Shown: one piece after another, positions 8,135 through 18,650 of the stretch
How the letters are laid out: each line of letters opens with the position of its first letter
Numbering within the stretch: position 1 is the stretch's first letter
Assembly (NCBI GenBank): GCA_016283095.1
Contig: JAEEMG010000058.1
Span: forward strand, 40,252 to 104,251
DNA from: Paludibacteraceae bacterium
GTDB lineage: Bacteria > Bacteroidota > Bacteroidia > Bacteroidales > Paludibacteraceae
Reading direction: 5' to 3'
Length of the DNA stretch: 64,000 nt
Notes under the pieces: model-generated
Databases searched by the model: none
The model's input: the letters and a program-made list of their open reading frames with translations, nothing else
Told to the model about the DNA's origin: nothing
Position numbers and translations under genes: made by a program

Positions 8135-11100
8135 CTATTTGACAATCACCTTTTGGTCGCCTACAATGTAAGAACCATTAGATAATCCTCTCAATGCTTC
8201 AGATTTCTTGACGTTGGCTTTTACCAATGCTCCTGAAACAGTGTAGACATTGACAATCTCGTCGTCGTTGTCTGTGGCAATAGATTTGATATTATCAAGT
8301 GGTGAGATTATTACTTCCACTTTGGATCTCTTACTGTAGCAGTATCCATCCTTGTAGGCGATATAGAACACATAAGGATTCGTTGTCGCTGCTGATCTGT
8401 CGATCTCGACAGAGTTGCTTCCCTTCGAATTTGGTTCGTCGACGGAATTAAACCATATCAGTTTCATTGATTCATCTAAAGTCTGGGCAAATTTCTCTGT
8501 CGTAAGAACCTCACTGCTGTCTCCATTGATTGTATACTGGATGTTTTCCTCCTTCGGAGCATCAGGAGTGGCATTTACAGTAACCTCAAAATTGTGAAAA
8601 TCACCAGCACATCCAGTCCTGTAGTCAACCAACTGGTATGTGAATATTCCACTATCTTCTGACTTCATTTCTTCAAAGAATTTCTCGTCCTTGTTGTCTC
8701 CCAACGGTGTTCCAGACAATGTGTCGGCTCCCTTCCACCAATGTATTATATAATTTGATGGAACTCCATTTGTCAAAGTCGTGTCTATCATACCATGGCC
8801 TTCTCCCTCACAGAACTCAGTATTTGGAGTTCTAAACTCTCCATCTGGAGCCTTATTAAATCTGATATAGATTGTATCTGCTGTTTTACATGAACCATTT
8901 GGATACTTCGCGTCAACAGCGTAAAGCAATACTGGTAGCTCAGTTCCTACAAGAGAGGAGTCGTCATAATTGATTGTCTTAGCCTCTACAACATCATTCA
9001 ACACGGTTTTTGCATCTGACATATCGCCTGGGTTTTCTGATTCAAACCATTTGATAGCGAAACCTTCGAAATTGTCAGACTGCCAATCTGCTTTGTCTGG
9101 TGTGATGTCTGCTGCCTGAGAAAGAGTGACACTTTCTCCATAACACAAATCTATCAAATTCTTTCCATGTTTATGGTATTTCGCATACTTGTCTGCTTTG
9201 ATCTTGATATTTGTCGCTGATGCAGTACACATATTACATTTTTTCAATGCCTCAATAGTTGAAGAAACAGAATATGCCGCACACATCTCATTTGGATTAT
9301 ATAAATGGGACAATCCTAAAGTCTCCAAAGTTTCTTTTGATCCAAGGATCGCACGGAAATATACCTTGTCGCCAGAATCAATTTCATTAAAGACAGCTGA
9401 TAAGTCTGTTAGTTTTACAGAGTCGGAAATGCCGCTTCCTGGAATTGGCTTCCATGTCTTGTTGTCTTCTGGATTACCTGTCGTGTATTGGAAAATATAG
9501 CCTTGGTTGTTTTGGTAGAATTTAGAAATCATGTTTGTTTCGCTTGCAACCAAATTCAAGTCTTTTCCTTCACAAGATGTGATGCTTTTATTTGACAGAT
9601 CGTCAAAATACAAATCCACATTAGGAACCGCACATGACCAGAGCTGAATGTCATCCAGAATCAAGTCGTTGCCTGTTTTATTCTGATCTGTTCCGCCAGC
9701 TTCTGAAATGATCTCAAGCTTAAGGCTGTCACCAGTCAAATCAAAAGAAATTGAGACCTCTTCCCATGCTGTAGTAACATCATATACAGTTTCATTGTCA
9801 TGTACAGAATATCTAGTTACTGTTTCTGAAGTGTATTCCTTTCCTGAACCATAGTCTGTAACACGGATTTTGACTTTAACAGGACCCTCTGAAGCAGACC
9901 AGTTGCTGATATAACATTTTGCAGTGTATCTTCTTTCACAAAGGTTCTTGATTGTTCTGCTATAAAGAACCTCATTAGCCTTATTGCCACAATTCAATAC
10001 CAACATGGCTCCATAACCATAACCATTATATGTGTGGTCTGGCACATATCCATTTGGCGTCTGATATGTGTTGGCACCACTAGCCATAGAATCAGAAGCT
10101 GGATACTTACCATAGAAAGTCTGGGCCTGCCATCCCCAGTGTGTACCCTCAGAATCAAAACTATTAGTTATATTAGCTGCGACGGAATATGTTCCTTCCA
10201 TATCAGGAGTTGAATTATATCTAGCTCCAGGAATAGAGTCTGACAGCTCGTATGACCAACCATCAGTTGTCCTGTTCGCTACTTTGATTGGGTTGCTTAT
10301 GTCAGAGTAATCCCATACCCAATAACTGCCTTTTTGTGTAAACGTACCAAAGTCATCCTGCCATATCAACTTTTCATCAGATGGATTTCCATTGCCATCT
10401 GTACAACAAACTTTATCTACAAACTTAAAACTCTTTGATCTGATTTTATATCTCTCTGCTGTAGTGATTTCACAATAAAATGTGTATTCCTGTCCATCTA
10501 CATTTCCTGTGGTGTGAGTATACGTTGTATTTGTTGCTCCAGAGATAGCGGTTCCATTTTTGTACCACTGATATTTACAATTCTTATATTTATAAGTGTC
10601 GTCCAATCTGAATGTGACATCCTTACCTCCGACACATTCAGAATTTTTTCCTAATATTACTGGCTCAACCTCTGCATAAACTTTGATGCTTTTGATCATA
10701 ATAGCTTCACCTTTAGCCATTTGCGAAATATAAAAGTTCACAGTCAATTTATTGTTATAAATTGGGCCATGGAAAGCTGTCGCTGATGATGGAGTTGTTA
10801 TTTCAAATACGTTACAAGAATCCTCTCTGAAGCCGGGACGAGAATCTATGCCTCCGGATAGAGTGTTGTTGACACCGATTTTTAATGCCGAATTATATCC
10901 GCTATTTAAATGTGGAGCTTTATTCGACCCTGAATTGTTTAGATAGGTTGAGGAATGTGGGTTGCAGACTTCTACAACAATTCTATATTTACCATTGTTC
11001 TTCAGCCCTTTAACTTCCATAGAAAAGACAGGAGTAGTTGGAGTTGATCTTTCACCATTAGAAATGATTACTCCCCACTCTCCAGAATTTTCATTGTCGT

Positions 11101-11422
11101 AAAATCGCAAAGAATCCAAATTGCTAGGATTGGATGTTATCGCATAGTGTTGCTCATTTAAAAAGGATGACATTTTTTCCGTTGAAACAATAGAATCAGG
11201 TAAAAGAAAATTTGTCCTGAAAGTAGGTGTGTTGATACCTTCAAAATCATTCAGTTCATCAAAAGAATGATAAGCGTCGTTTTCCCCACCAATAACTTTA
11301 AACTCTGTTGATGCCACCAAAGGTAGGTTTGTGGTTGGCGCAAATTGAGCATAAACATTGGAATTGCCCAACAAAAGCCCAATAACGAATAACCAAATGG
11401 TTAGTAAATGTTGTTTTTTCAT
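8135..11422 (-). CDS. Large secreted Ig-like protein with T9SS-like C-terminus
   Basis: Start set at ATG 11422 (MKKQHLLTIWLFVIGLLLGN), giving a clean signal peptide; a start at 11452 would put ten polar residues before it. About 1095 residues. It contains an Ig/PKD-like segment (CKYQWYKNGTAISGATNTTYTH), a region describing a jelly-roll or discoidin-like fold (LILDDIQLWSC), and further Ig-like repeats (YIIHWWKGADTLSGTPLG; KLIWFNS). The end (VNVYTVSGALVKANV then GLSNGSYIVGDQKVIVK) fits a T9SS type A sorting domain, though without a clear NPAS motif. No enzymatic motif was seen; a surface adhesin or matrix-binding role is plausible but unproven. Confidence 0.8.
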   Translation of the reverse strand: MKKQHLLTIWLFVIGLLLGNSNVYAQFAPTTNLPLVASTEFKVIGGENDAYHSFDELNDFEGINTPTFRTNFLLPDSIVSTEKMSSFLNEQHYAITSNPSNLDSLRFYDNENSGEWGVIISNGERSTPTTPVFSMEVKGLKNNGKYRIVVEVCNPHSSTYLNNSGSNKAPHLNSGYNSALKIGVNNTLSGGIDSRPGFREDSCNVFEITTPSSATAFHGPIYNNKLTVNFYISQMAKGEAIMIKSIKVYAEVEPVILGKNSECVGGKDVTFRLDDTYKYKNCKYQWYKNGTAISGATNTTYTHTTGNVDGQEYTFYCEITTAERYKIRSKSFKFVDKVCCTDGNGNPSDEKLIWQDDFGTFTQKGSYWVWDYSDISNPIKVANRTTDGWSYELSDSIPGARYNSTPDMEGTYSVAANITNSFDSEGTHWGWQAQTFYGKYPASDSMASGANTYQTPNGYVPDHTYNGYGYGAMLVLNCGNKANEVLYSRTIKNLCERRYTAKCYISNWSASEGPVKVKIRVTDYGSGKEYTSETVTRYSVHDNETVYDVTTAWEEVSISFDLTGDSLKLEIISEAGGTDQNKTGNDLILDDIQLWSCAVPNVDLYFDDLSNKSITSCEGKDLNLVASETNMISKFYQNNQGYIFQYTTGNPEDNKTWKPIPGSGISDSVKLTDLSAVFNEIDSGDKVYFRAILGSKETLETLGLSHLYNPNEMCAAYSVSSTIEALKKCNMCTASATNIKIKADKYAKYHKHGKNLIDLCYGESVTLSQAADITPDKADWQSDNFEGFAIKWFESENPGDMSDAKTVLNDVVEAKTINYDDSSLVGTELPVLLYAVDAKYPNGSCKTADTIYIRFNKAPDGEFRTPNTEFCEGEGHGMIDTTLTNGVPSNYIIHWWKGADTLSGTPLGDNKDEKFFEEMKSEDSGIFTYQLVDYRTGCAGDFHNFEVTVNATPDAPKEENIQYTINGDSSEVLTTEKFAQTLDESMKLIWFNSVDEPNSKGSNSVEIDRSAATTNPYVFYIAYKDGYCYSKRSKVEVIISPLDNIKSIATDNDDEIVNVYTVSGALVKANVKKSEALRGLSNGSYIVGDQKVIVK

Positions 11423-11525
11423 ATTCGTAGACTTTAAAAATTCTAATAACATTTTTGTAGATTTGCTTTTTCTCTTTATTTCAATTTGATGAAAACTTTT
11501 ATCGTCATGGTTAAAGAATACTTTG

Positions 11526-11533
11526 CAAATGTA
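11526..11533 (-). promoter_or_regulatory. Minus-7 box for the Ig-like protein gene
   Basis: TACATTTG on the minus strand, about 100 nt upstream of the ATG at 11422. No clear minus-33 partner. Confidence 0.35.
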
Positions 11534-11681
11534 ATGATTTTTGAACTAGGTATATATTGTCGCATTGATATTTAACTTTTTTTATATTTTTTCTGTAGCA
11601 ATAGTTGTGATAGTGTTCGTGATGTGCGAAAACAAAACCTAAAATTATAATATGAGTTTTCACAATGTCATTCTTTGACAT

Positions 11682-12317
11682 TTATGCGAAAATATGCGAA
11701 ACGATAGTGTAGATTAGAGTGCAGGCAGAAAGTATCATAAGTATGGATCCTGTCAACTTGTTCAAAATCACAAGACCACGTAGATTGAATCGACTGCGGA
11801 AAATGTCAGCTATGTTCACGATTAATAGCCACCATGCCAACGCTCCAGCCAATATGGATGCGATGCTAAGCACATTCTGTACAATATCCACGTCGCTGGT
11901 AAGGAATGAGAATCTTGAGAAGACTCCGATAAACAGGAACACCACCAATGGATTGGTGATTGTTAGTCCGAACGACGATAGAAAATCTTGTATCACACTG
12001 CCTTTCTTCGTCTCCATGTTTTTCAGTTTGGCGACGGGATTGTCTCTATATGTGTGTAATCCAAAGCAGAACACCACGATGCTGCCGATAATTTCGAGCG
12101 CGAATTTGTGGTCTTCAATGAATCCTATCACCATCGACATACTGAATCCGGCTATCAAGGCGTAGATCATATCCGACAGCATTGCCCCGAATCCAGTGGC
12201 AAAACCGTGGGCTTTTCCTCTGTTAAGTGTACGCTGAAGACATAAAACGCCTATCGGTCCGACTGGGGCCGATACTACAACGCCGATCAACATGCCTTTT
12301 ATTAGTGTGTACAACAT
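11682..12317 (-). CDS. LysE/RhtB-family amino-acid exporter
   Basis: 211 residues with about six hydrophobic segments. The N-terminus GVVVSAPVGPIGVLCLQRTLNRG followed by GFATGFGAMLSDMIYA is the LysE-family signature (PxGP, then GxGAxxxD). Members export amino acids or related small molecules across the inner membrane; the substrate cannot be told. A minus-7 box ends only 5 nt upstream of the ATG, so the mRNA may be leaderless or start at the internal Met 9. Upstream neighbour is the large A2M gene, separated by a hairpin. Confidence 0.85.
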   Translation of the reverse strand: MLYTLIKGMLIGVVVSAPVGPIGVLCLQRTLNRGKAHGFATGFGAMLSDMIYALIAGFSMSMVIGFIEDHKFALEIIGSIVVFCFGLHTYRDNPVAKLKNMETKKGSVIQDFLSSFGLTITNPLVVFLFIGVFSRFSFLTSDVDIVQNVLSIASILAGALAWWLLIVNIADIFRSRFNLRGLVILNKLTGSILMILSACTLIYTIVSHIFA

Positions 12318-12322
12318 AATTG

Positions 12323-12330
12323 CAAAGATA
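12323..12330 (-). promoter_or_regulatory. Minus-7 box touching the LysE start
   Basis: TATCTTTG on the minus strand, ending 5 nt before the ATG at 12317. No good minus-33 box is visible. Confidence 0.4.
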
Positions 12331-12413
12331 GTAAAATTAAATTAGAAATTATAAATGTGAAATGCGAAATGAATTCGAGACTGTTTAAAAATAAGGAATT
12401 GGCTATAATAGTA

Positions 12414-12452
12414 TGAGGATTGGTTAGGGCGTTCTGCCCTTAACAATCCTCA
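12414..12452 (-). terminator. Long hairpin between A2M and LysE genes
   Basis: 17-bp stem with two mismatches (TGAGGATTG...GGGC / GCCC...CAATCCTCA) and a 5-nt loop. There is no T run, so it may be a structured element rather than a classic terminator. Its right arm belongs to the repeat at 12428-12472. Confidence 0.45.
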
Positions 12453-12472
12453 GTTTTAGTTGCTGAATGGGC
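12428..12472. repeat. Intergenic repeat, copy B
   Basis: Counterpart of 7365-7410 (34 of 45 positions, one gap). Confidence 0.4.
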
Positions 12473-12520
12473 GTATATAGCAAAATATTTTAAGCGAATT
12501 TGAACAGCATCTTTGCGTTT

Positions 12521-12562
12521 CAATTTAGCATTTAGCATTTAGCATTTATAATTTATAATTTA
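12521..12562. repeat. AT-rich short tandem repeat at the A2M stop
   Basis: Three TTTAGCA units followed by two TTTATAA units, running into the A2M stop codon. Similar strings occur near 20158-20186, 44131-44161, 55033-55070 and 63150-63200. Confidence 0.5.
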
Positions 12563-15500
12563 CTCAACTCTCACTTTTCCTCCTTCTGAATTAGCACTGA
12601 ATGCCGGACAGTAGTGTGGAATCACTTTTGTGATGCCTTGTGTGTATTCTCCGCTCTGTGTCACATGCAATGTGTATTCAAACACTCGTGTGCCTTTGCT
12701 GATGTGGTCGAAGAACATGCTGTATTCGCTGTCTGTGATGCTCTGGTAGTAGAATCTGCCGTCGGCCCATTCCATGCCTGGACGTTTTCTGACAGGCTCA
12801 AGACATGCGGCACGTAGATCGAGCACCTGTACAAAGTCGATGTCTCTGTCGCTTCTCAATGTCATCACGATCTTCACTTTGTCTCCTTTCTTCAGCTTTT
12901 CTCCTTCTTTGATCTCCTGGAGCATCTCTTTATCGTCGTCTCCGTCGTTGCCGATCACCACTTTATACATCTTCTTTTTCACCTCTATGCCACTCTTTCC
13001 GCTTGTTATCTCGGAATATGGGGCGTCGTAGGCGATGTAGATGCCGCCGATACCTTCTTGTCCGGCTGGTTGCTCGACGTGGATGCTGTTGCACAGTTCT
13101 GGAGTGAAGTTTTCTTTGCCGTAATGGATCTTCACATATCCGTCGCCAGACAATCGTTTCTCGTCGATCTGCTTGCCTCCGATCTTTATCGTTGCGACGG
13201 TACGGTTTCCGCTCTTTCTCAAATCAGACGTTGCTTTTCCATCACCTACTAATGCGTCGATGGCGGCTAGTGTACCTTGTGTGTTGCTCCACTGTGTCGT
13301 CTCTTTCTTTGTGATGAGATGGAAACGTAGGTCTGCCAACTCTTTGGCATCACAACCTGTCTTCTGGAATGCTTTTGTCAACATTGCGTGGGTGCTGATG
13401 GAGTTTCCGTAGCGTCCCCAACTGTTTTGATTCTCTTTCCAGTACATACCGAGCTCCTCTGTCTCAGTAGCACTCTGACGTAATGATTCTACGATTGATT
13501 TGGCTTCTTTCTCGTCGCCCTTCATATTCAGGACGATAGCGAATGAAGCTTTGCCGTAGAGTGTCATATCTTTGATCTCTTTATGTGCCTTGCCGACGTA
13601 GTAATCGAGAATCTTTTGAGTGTTGTTGTCGAGATTCTTGTCGTATGATATCCTCATCTTGAATATGTCGAATATCCATTCTCTGTCTGCGTTCCATTTT
13701 TTCTCGATCTCATTCTTATATGCTTCCGCTAAAGCTTTGTCGATGTATTTCACCGCATCTTTCAGCATCTTCTCGCACTTCTTTGGCAAGACTCCGTGTT
13801 CACGCATATCCACCAAATATTTGGCTACATAAACTGTCACATATTCGCTTGGCTTGAACCCTGGGAACCATGCGAATCCTCCGTCTGCTTGCTGCAACTT
13901 CTGCAGTTTGCTGATCGCATCATTGTTGGCTTTGGCAATTCTGTCTTTGTCGTAAAGTTCCACGATTTTTGCTCTCTGCTCACTCTCGTCCTTAGCCTCA
14001 CACATCCATGGAGTCTGCTGCATCAACACGTTTTTCAGCTCCTGGTTTTGCTCAAGTGGCGACGTTGCGTGGATGCCTTCTTTTTTCCATTCCTCCACCA
14101 CACTCGGTATCTCCGGATAGATGTTGGCTATGCGTTGTGCCATCTGGTTGACATAAACGGTTGAAATCAATTCCGTCGCACAATCATATTTGGCTTCTTT
14201 CACTGATGGTAAAGCCATGAGTGCCTGCCATACAGCGTTGTCTGTATATTCCACGGTGAGTTCGGCGTCTTTCATCTCTTTCTCATTGTATGGGATTGAG
14301 AAATCTTTTGTTTCTCCGCCTCTCACGTGCATTGACTTGCTCTTCACTACGTGTGTGCCGTCAGCCAAAACTGGCAACTGGTGCACCTCACCGTCGGAGA
14401 AGGTTCCGCTTTTGCCCACCATCTTGACCTCTATCGCCGCCACTCCTGCTGGCACATCAAAACTCCATTCCTCAACTACTGAGGACTGTGCTGCCACATT
14501 GAATTCGTGTGACTGCTGCAGAAGTATTTTGTCTGTCGCTACATCTTTTACGATTATAGCGACGTCGCCTTTCATAATCTTCCGAATTTCGGACTTTCCG
14601 TGCGTCTTTATCTCATCGTTGTTTGTGATGGTAGTGGCGAATGAGCACTTGTCTCCTTTTCTCACGAATCTTGGCAAACTGGCCTTGACAGTGAACGGCA
14701 TCTTTGTCTGCAATTCCTCGCTGGTGATGCAGCTGTTGACTTTTTTGTCGTGTGCAAAAATGAACATTTTCCACGCTGTCAACGCATCTGGAGCTGTGTA
14801 TTCAAACTCCACACTGCCATCCGCATTGGTTGTCAACTGAGGATAGAAGAATGCCGTCTCCACAAAATTATTGCGGACTCTGACATCTGCGAATTTGTCT
14901 TTGGTATCAGCATCGTCAGAACCCATTGCTTCATTCTCAACTGAATCAGATTCTATTTTTGCACTCTCTATTGCGTCGTATGCTATGTCCATACTTCTCA
15001 ACATCTTTGGAGATGCTTTTATTGATGGACATACCCCAGGAACTCCATTAGCGTATGCGTACATGATGTTGACATTTGGCATATTGATGTTGTCCCATAA
15101 GAACTTGAAGTTTGGCAATTCTTGGTATGAACCTATATGAACGCCTTTGTGAATGCCGAAAGGACGCAAGTAGTTGTAGCGTGATTCGGTTTTGTATTCT
15201 GGATAATAGATAGAGTAGTGGTCTAACGTGCTCCATGATGGCAACATGCCACGAAGGCTTGCGTCTACCATGACTGCCGCGACCTCATAGTTGATGCTTG
15301 TCGGCTTGATTCTCATCTTCACTTTCTGTTTCTCACCGGGCACGATGTTGCGGACAATCTCTAAAATCTCGATCTTTTGTTCCTCTTTCGTCACTTTCCT
15401 TTCTATGTTCACATTACTGTGCTCTTTTATTAGTTCGTGTTGTCTGACAGTGACGAATTCCACAGACACCATGTTCAGATTGCTGTTGGCGAAGTATTTG

Positions 15501-18500
15501 TTGAATGGCACTTTGTAGATTTTCTGCTCATTATTGATCTTAATCCATTCGTCATGCAGTAGTTTCCCATCCTCACTTCTTACAATAGCCAATACAGCAG
15601 CATCTTTTTCAGAGGATCCGATCAGAATCTCAGCGTCTTTTTCTCGTGAACACTCTTGTCTTCTTCCGTCAAGACATGGAATCCAAAGTTTTGATTCAAA
15701 TCCTTCTGGCAATTTCGACGATGTCTTGTCGTATAATAAGAATTCTTGCCAGTCGATCACCTCTCCCGACAATGTTTCCAGGTGTAGCTCGTAGGAAGCT
15801 GGGGCAAGTGATGACAGATCCAAAGACTCCTCTGTCATAGATCCTTTGCCTTTGATCTTCTTGGAAATCAGAGCTTGGCTTGAAATATTTTTATCTTTAT
15901 TTCCTTTTGTGGTGACGGTGAGCATCACTTCTGCATCACTGTTGTATTTCGCAGCGTTTATAATGTTGAAACAGAACGCCAGTGGTGAATGCTTTTCTAT
16001 ATTGTAGTTGATGAAATTGCATAAGACTCCTTTCACAGATAGCTCTGCTAAATCCACATGATTATTTGCTGACACAGTCTCTCCACTTGGCAAAACAGCG
16101 TCGACGGTGATTTCAACTGCTTTTGTGTCATCTTTTGTGATGGCGGAATCTGTCACAATTGTGAACTTGCCGTCGTCTCCACATTTGGCTTCTCCAGAAA
16201 ACAATACTTTTCTTGTGTCAGAATAACCAGTTTTCACATTTTCAATGCGGTATTTGACAGTCGCTCCACCGATTGCTTCTCCTGAGAATGTTTTGACTTC
16301 GCCTTCAAACTCAAGTTTGCTGCCATACATTATCGAACTTCCGTCTTTCACGTTGATCTTGGCTTCTGCCACTGGCAGTTTGTACGACTCCACTGTGATT
16401 CGGTGGTTTTCGTAAACTCCGTTGTTTTTGTCATCATTACAGATCGCATTGATACAGAAACTTCCATTCAGACGGTCAGTCGGAATGTTGAATTTGAATG
16501 CAGCCGAGCCGAATCCGTTTGTGATGACCTCTTTTTCTTCTATCGTTTCGTAGTTCGCATCCTTAAAAATCAGTTTGATCTTTTTGCTTTCAACTACGTG
16601 CTCTTCATTTTTGCTCAGAGATGTCATCACTACTTTGCCTTCTATTGTTTGGCCTGGACGGTAGATGCTTCTGTCTGTTAATATAGATATTGATTGGCTC
16701 TCTTTTTCTGCTGCAGATTCATTTTTATAAATACTCATCCATTGTGGATAGATATCCTCGCCTTTTTGTGCGTGGATCTCATAATTGTGACTGTCAGACA
16801 GAGTGAATGTCACTTTGCCGTCTGCGGATGAGTTCTGAGTCTCTTTCAGATTATAATCATAGCCATGGATAAGGTATCTTTCGACTGTTGCTCCGTTTGC
16901 TGGATGTCCCGTCTCTCCGTCCACCACGAATATGTCTCTCTTGTCTCCTACAGTAGTGATGTCAAACAAAGAAAGGTCAGTGATGTTGATTGTTATATAG
17001 TTGTCTTTGTTTATTTCGTTTTTCTTGTTGCTGAAATAAATCAGATATTTTCCGTAGTCAAGATCGTTGCCGATATTAATGACGGTATCTTTCTTGAATA
17101 TGTAGTTAGACGGAGATAGTTTGAATTCTTTCTTTGCTATAAGTTTTGTTTTTACCGATTCTTCTCTGTCATTGTTTTTTTCTATTTCTATAGGAGTCAT
17201 CTCAACACGATAGATTTCTGCATAAAGCAAGTCAGTGTTGGCATAGCTGACATTGATCTCCACATCTTTGCCTTTACCGAAACATGCTCTTTTGGCAGAT
17301 CCGTTGACTTCAACGTTGTTGAGCCACTCTATATTTTTGATCAGCTCTTTGGTGCCGGGGTGTTTGGGATATTCCTTTTTGTATTTTTCCGCCTCATTTA
17401 TAATTAGAGTTGGAAAAGATTCGATGTTTTTCAGATCATCTTGTGAATTATAACCTGAGTTTCGTCTGTATAGGGCACGACACATTATCTCTTGCTTTTT
17501 CACAACAGCGTTTACAATGTTCGAAGTCTTTCCGTCGTATTGTTTGATGAGATCATCTAAAGCCTCTAGATTTTCCTTGTTCTGCGTTTTGCTCCAATTG
17601 ATAGATAATGATTGCAGACGGGAAAGTTCTGCGGATAGGGCTGCGGAATATTCCTTTTTGCTGTTGTGATAGTTTATCACATCGGCGAAGACAGAGTTTA
17701 GAAAATCTTTTTTCAAAAGCTCTTTCGGCACACGGATAATAGGCAGAAAAATGGATTTTGTAAATTCAATATCTGATAAGTCGTTGAAATAAAAAGATAT
17801 CAGCGACGGGAGCATCGCATCAAAAACCGATGGATGGACCTCTTTGTATTCATCTGTGATTGCGTCATTTTTGACAAACAGAGAGTGGTATTTTTCTGAT
17901 GATGTGGAAAGAAGAGTCTCTTTGTTTTTCACAATGTTGTCGACGTGGGTGCGTACGACATCACGTAGGTTTTCAAACGACATCTCACGGAAATCTTCAG
18001 CTGTAAACTGCTTGCCGGACTCATTCTTGACTGTTGAGACAGCACCTGGGTGTCTTCCCATCACATTAATGAAATCCTTCACCATTTTTGCCATGAACAG
18101 TTCACAGCATGCTTTCTCCACTGGCGATTTGAAAGAGCTCTTCAGTTCTGACACCTTTTTGTAGTGGCTGATTATGATATCCTCTCCCTCTTCACGGTTG
18201 GTGATGTGTGGCTTGGTTCTTGATCTATGTATAGGCAAGACGTTGGAATTTAAATCACTTACATCGTCGTTGATTGTGGATTTTTCTCCTGCAGATATAT
18301 CATATTCGCATCCCAAATCGATTGCGAAATCATAGATCTCACATTTCAGAAGGTTCAGTTCGTCTTTCTCCTTTTTTGCTGTCACACGTATTTCGTCAAC
18401 TTTCTTTTGGGCATCCTTGAGTAAAGGCTTGTCCATAAGCTTGTCTATCTCACTCCATTTAGAAGTGTAGTCGAATTTTGATGTTTTGTTGTTTCCCATA

Positions 18501-18556
18501 ATAGACAAAGAAAGAAAAGTTAGTATCAATGTTAATATGAGTTTCTTTTTGCTCAT
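12560..18556 (-). CDS. Alpha-2-macroglobulin family protein
   Basis: 1998 residues. Signal peptide about 1-22 (LILTLILTFLSLSIMG). An MG-type domain near 630 carries the family hallmark (LTDRSIYRPGQTIEGKV). Near 1230 is the A2M core (NNFVETAFFYPQLTTNADGSVEF, YTAPDALTAWKM). The alpha-helical toroid follows from about 1450 (GGFAWFPGFKPSEYVTVYVAKYLV). Where thioester members have CxEQ, this protein reads YDCATELIS near 1457: Cys is there but the Gln is not, so no thioester is expected. Bacterial A2Ms trap proteases at the envelope. The length fits the long Bacteroidetes form. With the two serpins it makes three probable protease inhibitors within 18.6 kb. Confidence 0.9.
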   Translation of the reverse strand: MSKKKLILTLILTFLSLSIMGNNKTSKFDYTSKWSEIDKLMDKPLLKDAQKKVDEIRVTAKKEKDELNLLKCEIYDFAIDLGCEYDISAGEKSTINDDVSDLNSNVLPIHRSRTKPHITNREEGEDIIISHYKKVSELKSSFKSPVEKACCELFMAKMVKDFINVMGRHPGAVSTVKNESGKQFTAEDFREMSFENLRDVVRTHVDNIVKNKETLLSTSSEKYHSLFVKNDAITDEYKEVHPSVFDAMLPSLISFYFNDLSDIEFTKSIFLPIIRVPKELLKKDFLNSVFADVINYHNSKKEYSAALSAELSRLQSLSINWSKTQNKENLEALDDLIKQYDGKTSNIVNAVVKKQEIMCRALYRRNSGYNSQDDLKNIESFPTLIINEAEKYKKEYPKHPGTKELIKNIEWLNNVEVNGSAKRACFGKGKDVEINVSYANTDLLYAEIYRVEMTPIEIEKNNDREESVKTKLIAKKEFKLSPSNYIFKKDTVINIGNDLDYGKYLIYFSNKKNEINKDNYITINITDLSLFDITTVGDKRDIFVVDGETGHPANGATVERYLIHGYDYNLKETQNSSADGKVTFTLSDSHNYEIHAQKGEDIYPQWMSIYKNESAAEKESQSISILTDRSIYRPGQTIEGKVVMTSLSKNEEHVVESKKIKLIFKDANYETIEEKEVITNGFGSAAFKFNIPTDRLNGSFCINAICNDDKNNGVYENHRITVESYKLPVAEAKINVKDGSSIMYGSKLEFEGEVKTFSGEAIGGATVKYRIENVKTGYSDTRKVLFSGEAKCGDDGKFTIVTDSAITKDDTKAVEITVDAVLPSGETVSANNHVDLAELSVKGVLCNFINYNIEKHSPLAFCFNIINAAKYNSDAEVMLTVTTKGNKDKNISSQALISKKIKGKGSMTEESLDLSSLAPASYELHLETLSGEVIDWQEFLLYDKTSSKLPEGFESKLWIPCLDGRRQECSREKDAEILIGSSEKDAAVLAIVRSEDGKLLHDEWIKINNEQKIYKVPFNKYFANSNLNMVSVEFVTVRQHELIKEHSNVNIERKVTKEEQKIEILEIVRNIVPGEKQKVKMRIKPTSINYEVAAVMVDASLRGMLPSWSTLDHYSIYYPEYKTESRYNYLRPFGIHKGVHIGSYQELPNFKFLWDNINMPNVNIMYAYANGVPGVCPSIKASPKMLRSMDIAYDAIESAKIESDSVENEAMGSDDADTKDKFADVRVRNNFVETAFFYPQLTTNADGSVEFEYTAPDALTAWKMFIFAHDKKVNSCITSEELQTKMPFTVKASLPRFVRKGDKCSFATTITNNDEIKTHGKSEIRKIMKGDVAIIVKDVATDKILLQQSHEFNVAAQSSVVEEWSFDVPAGVAAIEVKMVGKSGTFSDGEVHQLPVLADGTHVVKSKSMHVRGGETKDFSIPYNEKEMKDAELTVEYTDNAVWQALMALPSVKEAKYDCATELISTVYVNQMAQRIANIYPEIPSVVEEWKKEGIHATSPLEQNQELKNVLMQQTPWMCEAKDESEQRAKIVELYDKDRIAKANNDAISKLQKLQQADGGFAWFPGFKPSEYVTVYVAKYLVDMREHGVLPKKCEKMLKDAVKYIDKALAEAYKNEIEKKWNADREWIFDIFKMRISYDKNLDNNTQKILDYYVGKAHKEIKDMTLYGKASFAIVLNMKGDEKEAKSIVESLRQSATETEELGMYWKENQNSWGRYGNSISTHAMLTKAFQKTGCDAKELADLRFHLITKKETTQWSNTQGTLAAIDALVGDGKATSDLRKSGNRTVATIKIGGKQIDEKRLSGDGYVKIHYGKENFTPELCNSIHVEQPAGQEGIGGIYIAYDAPYSEITSGKSGIEVKKKMYKVVIGNDGDDDKEMLQEIKEGEKLKKGDKVKIVMTLRSDRDIDFVQVLDLRAACLEPVRKRPGMEWADGRFYYQSITDSEYSMFFDHISKGTRVFEYTLHVTQSGEYTQGITKVIPHYCPAFSANSEGGKVRVE

Positions 18557-18650
18557 GACAGTATCGATTTTGAAAATGTTGTGTACAGCAATGAATCTGA
18601 GTGACTAAAACTGGGACGTGTCGCATTCACGTCGCCACTAAATTTGAAAA

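Noticed and set aside
7915-8145. 76-codon minus-strand frame
   Set aside because: It runs through the terminator hairpin at 8005-8040 and overlaps the end of the 8135 gene; composition is not protein-like.
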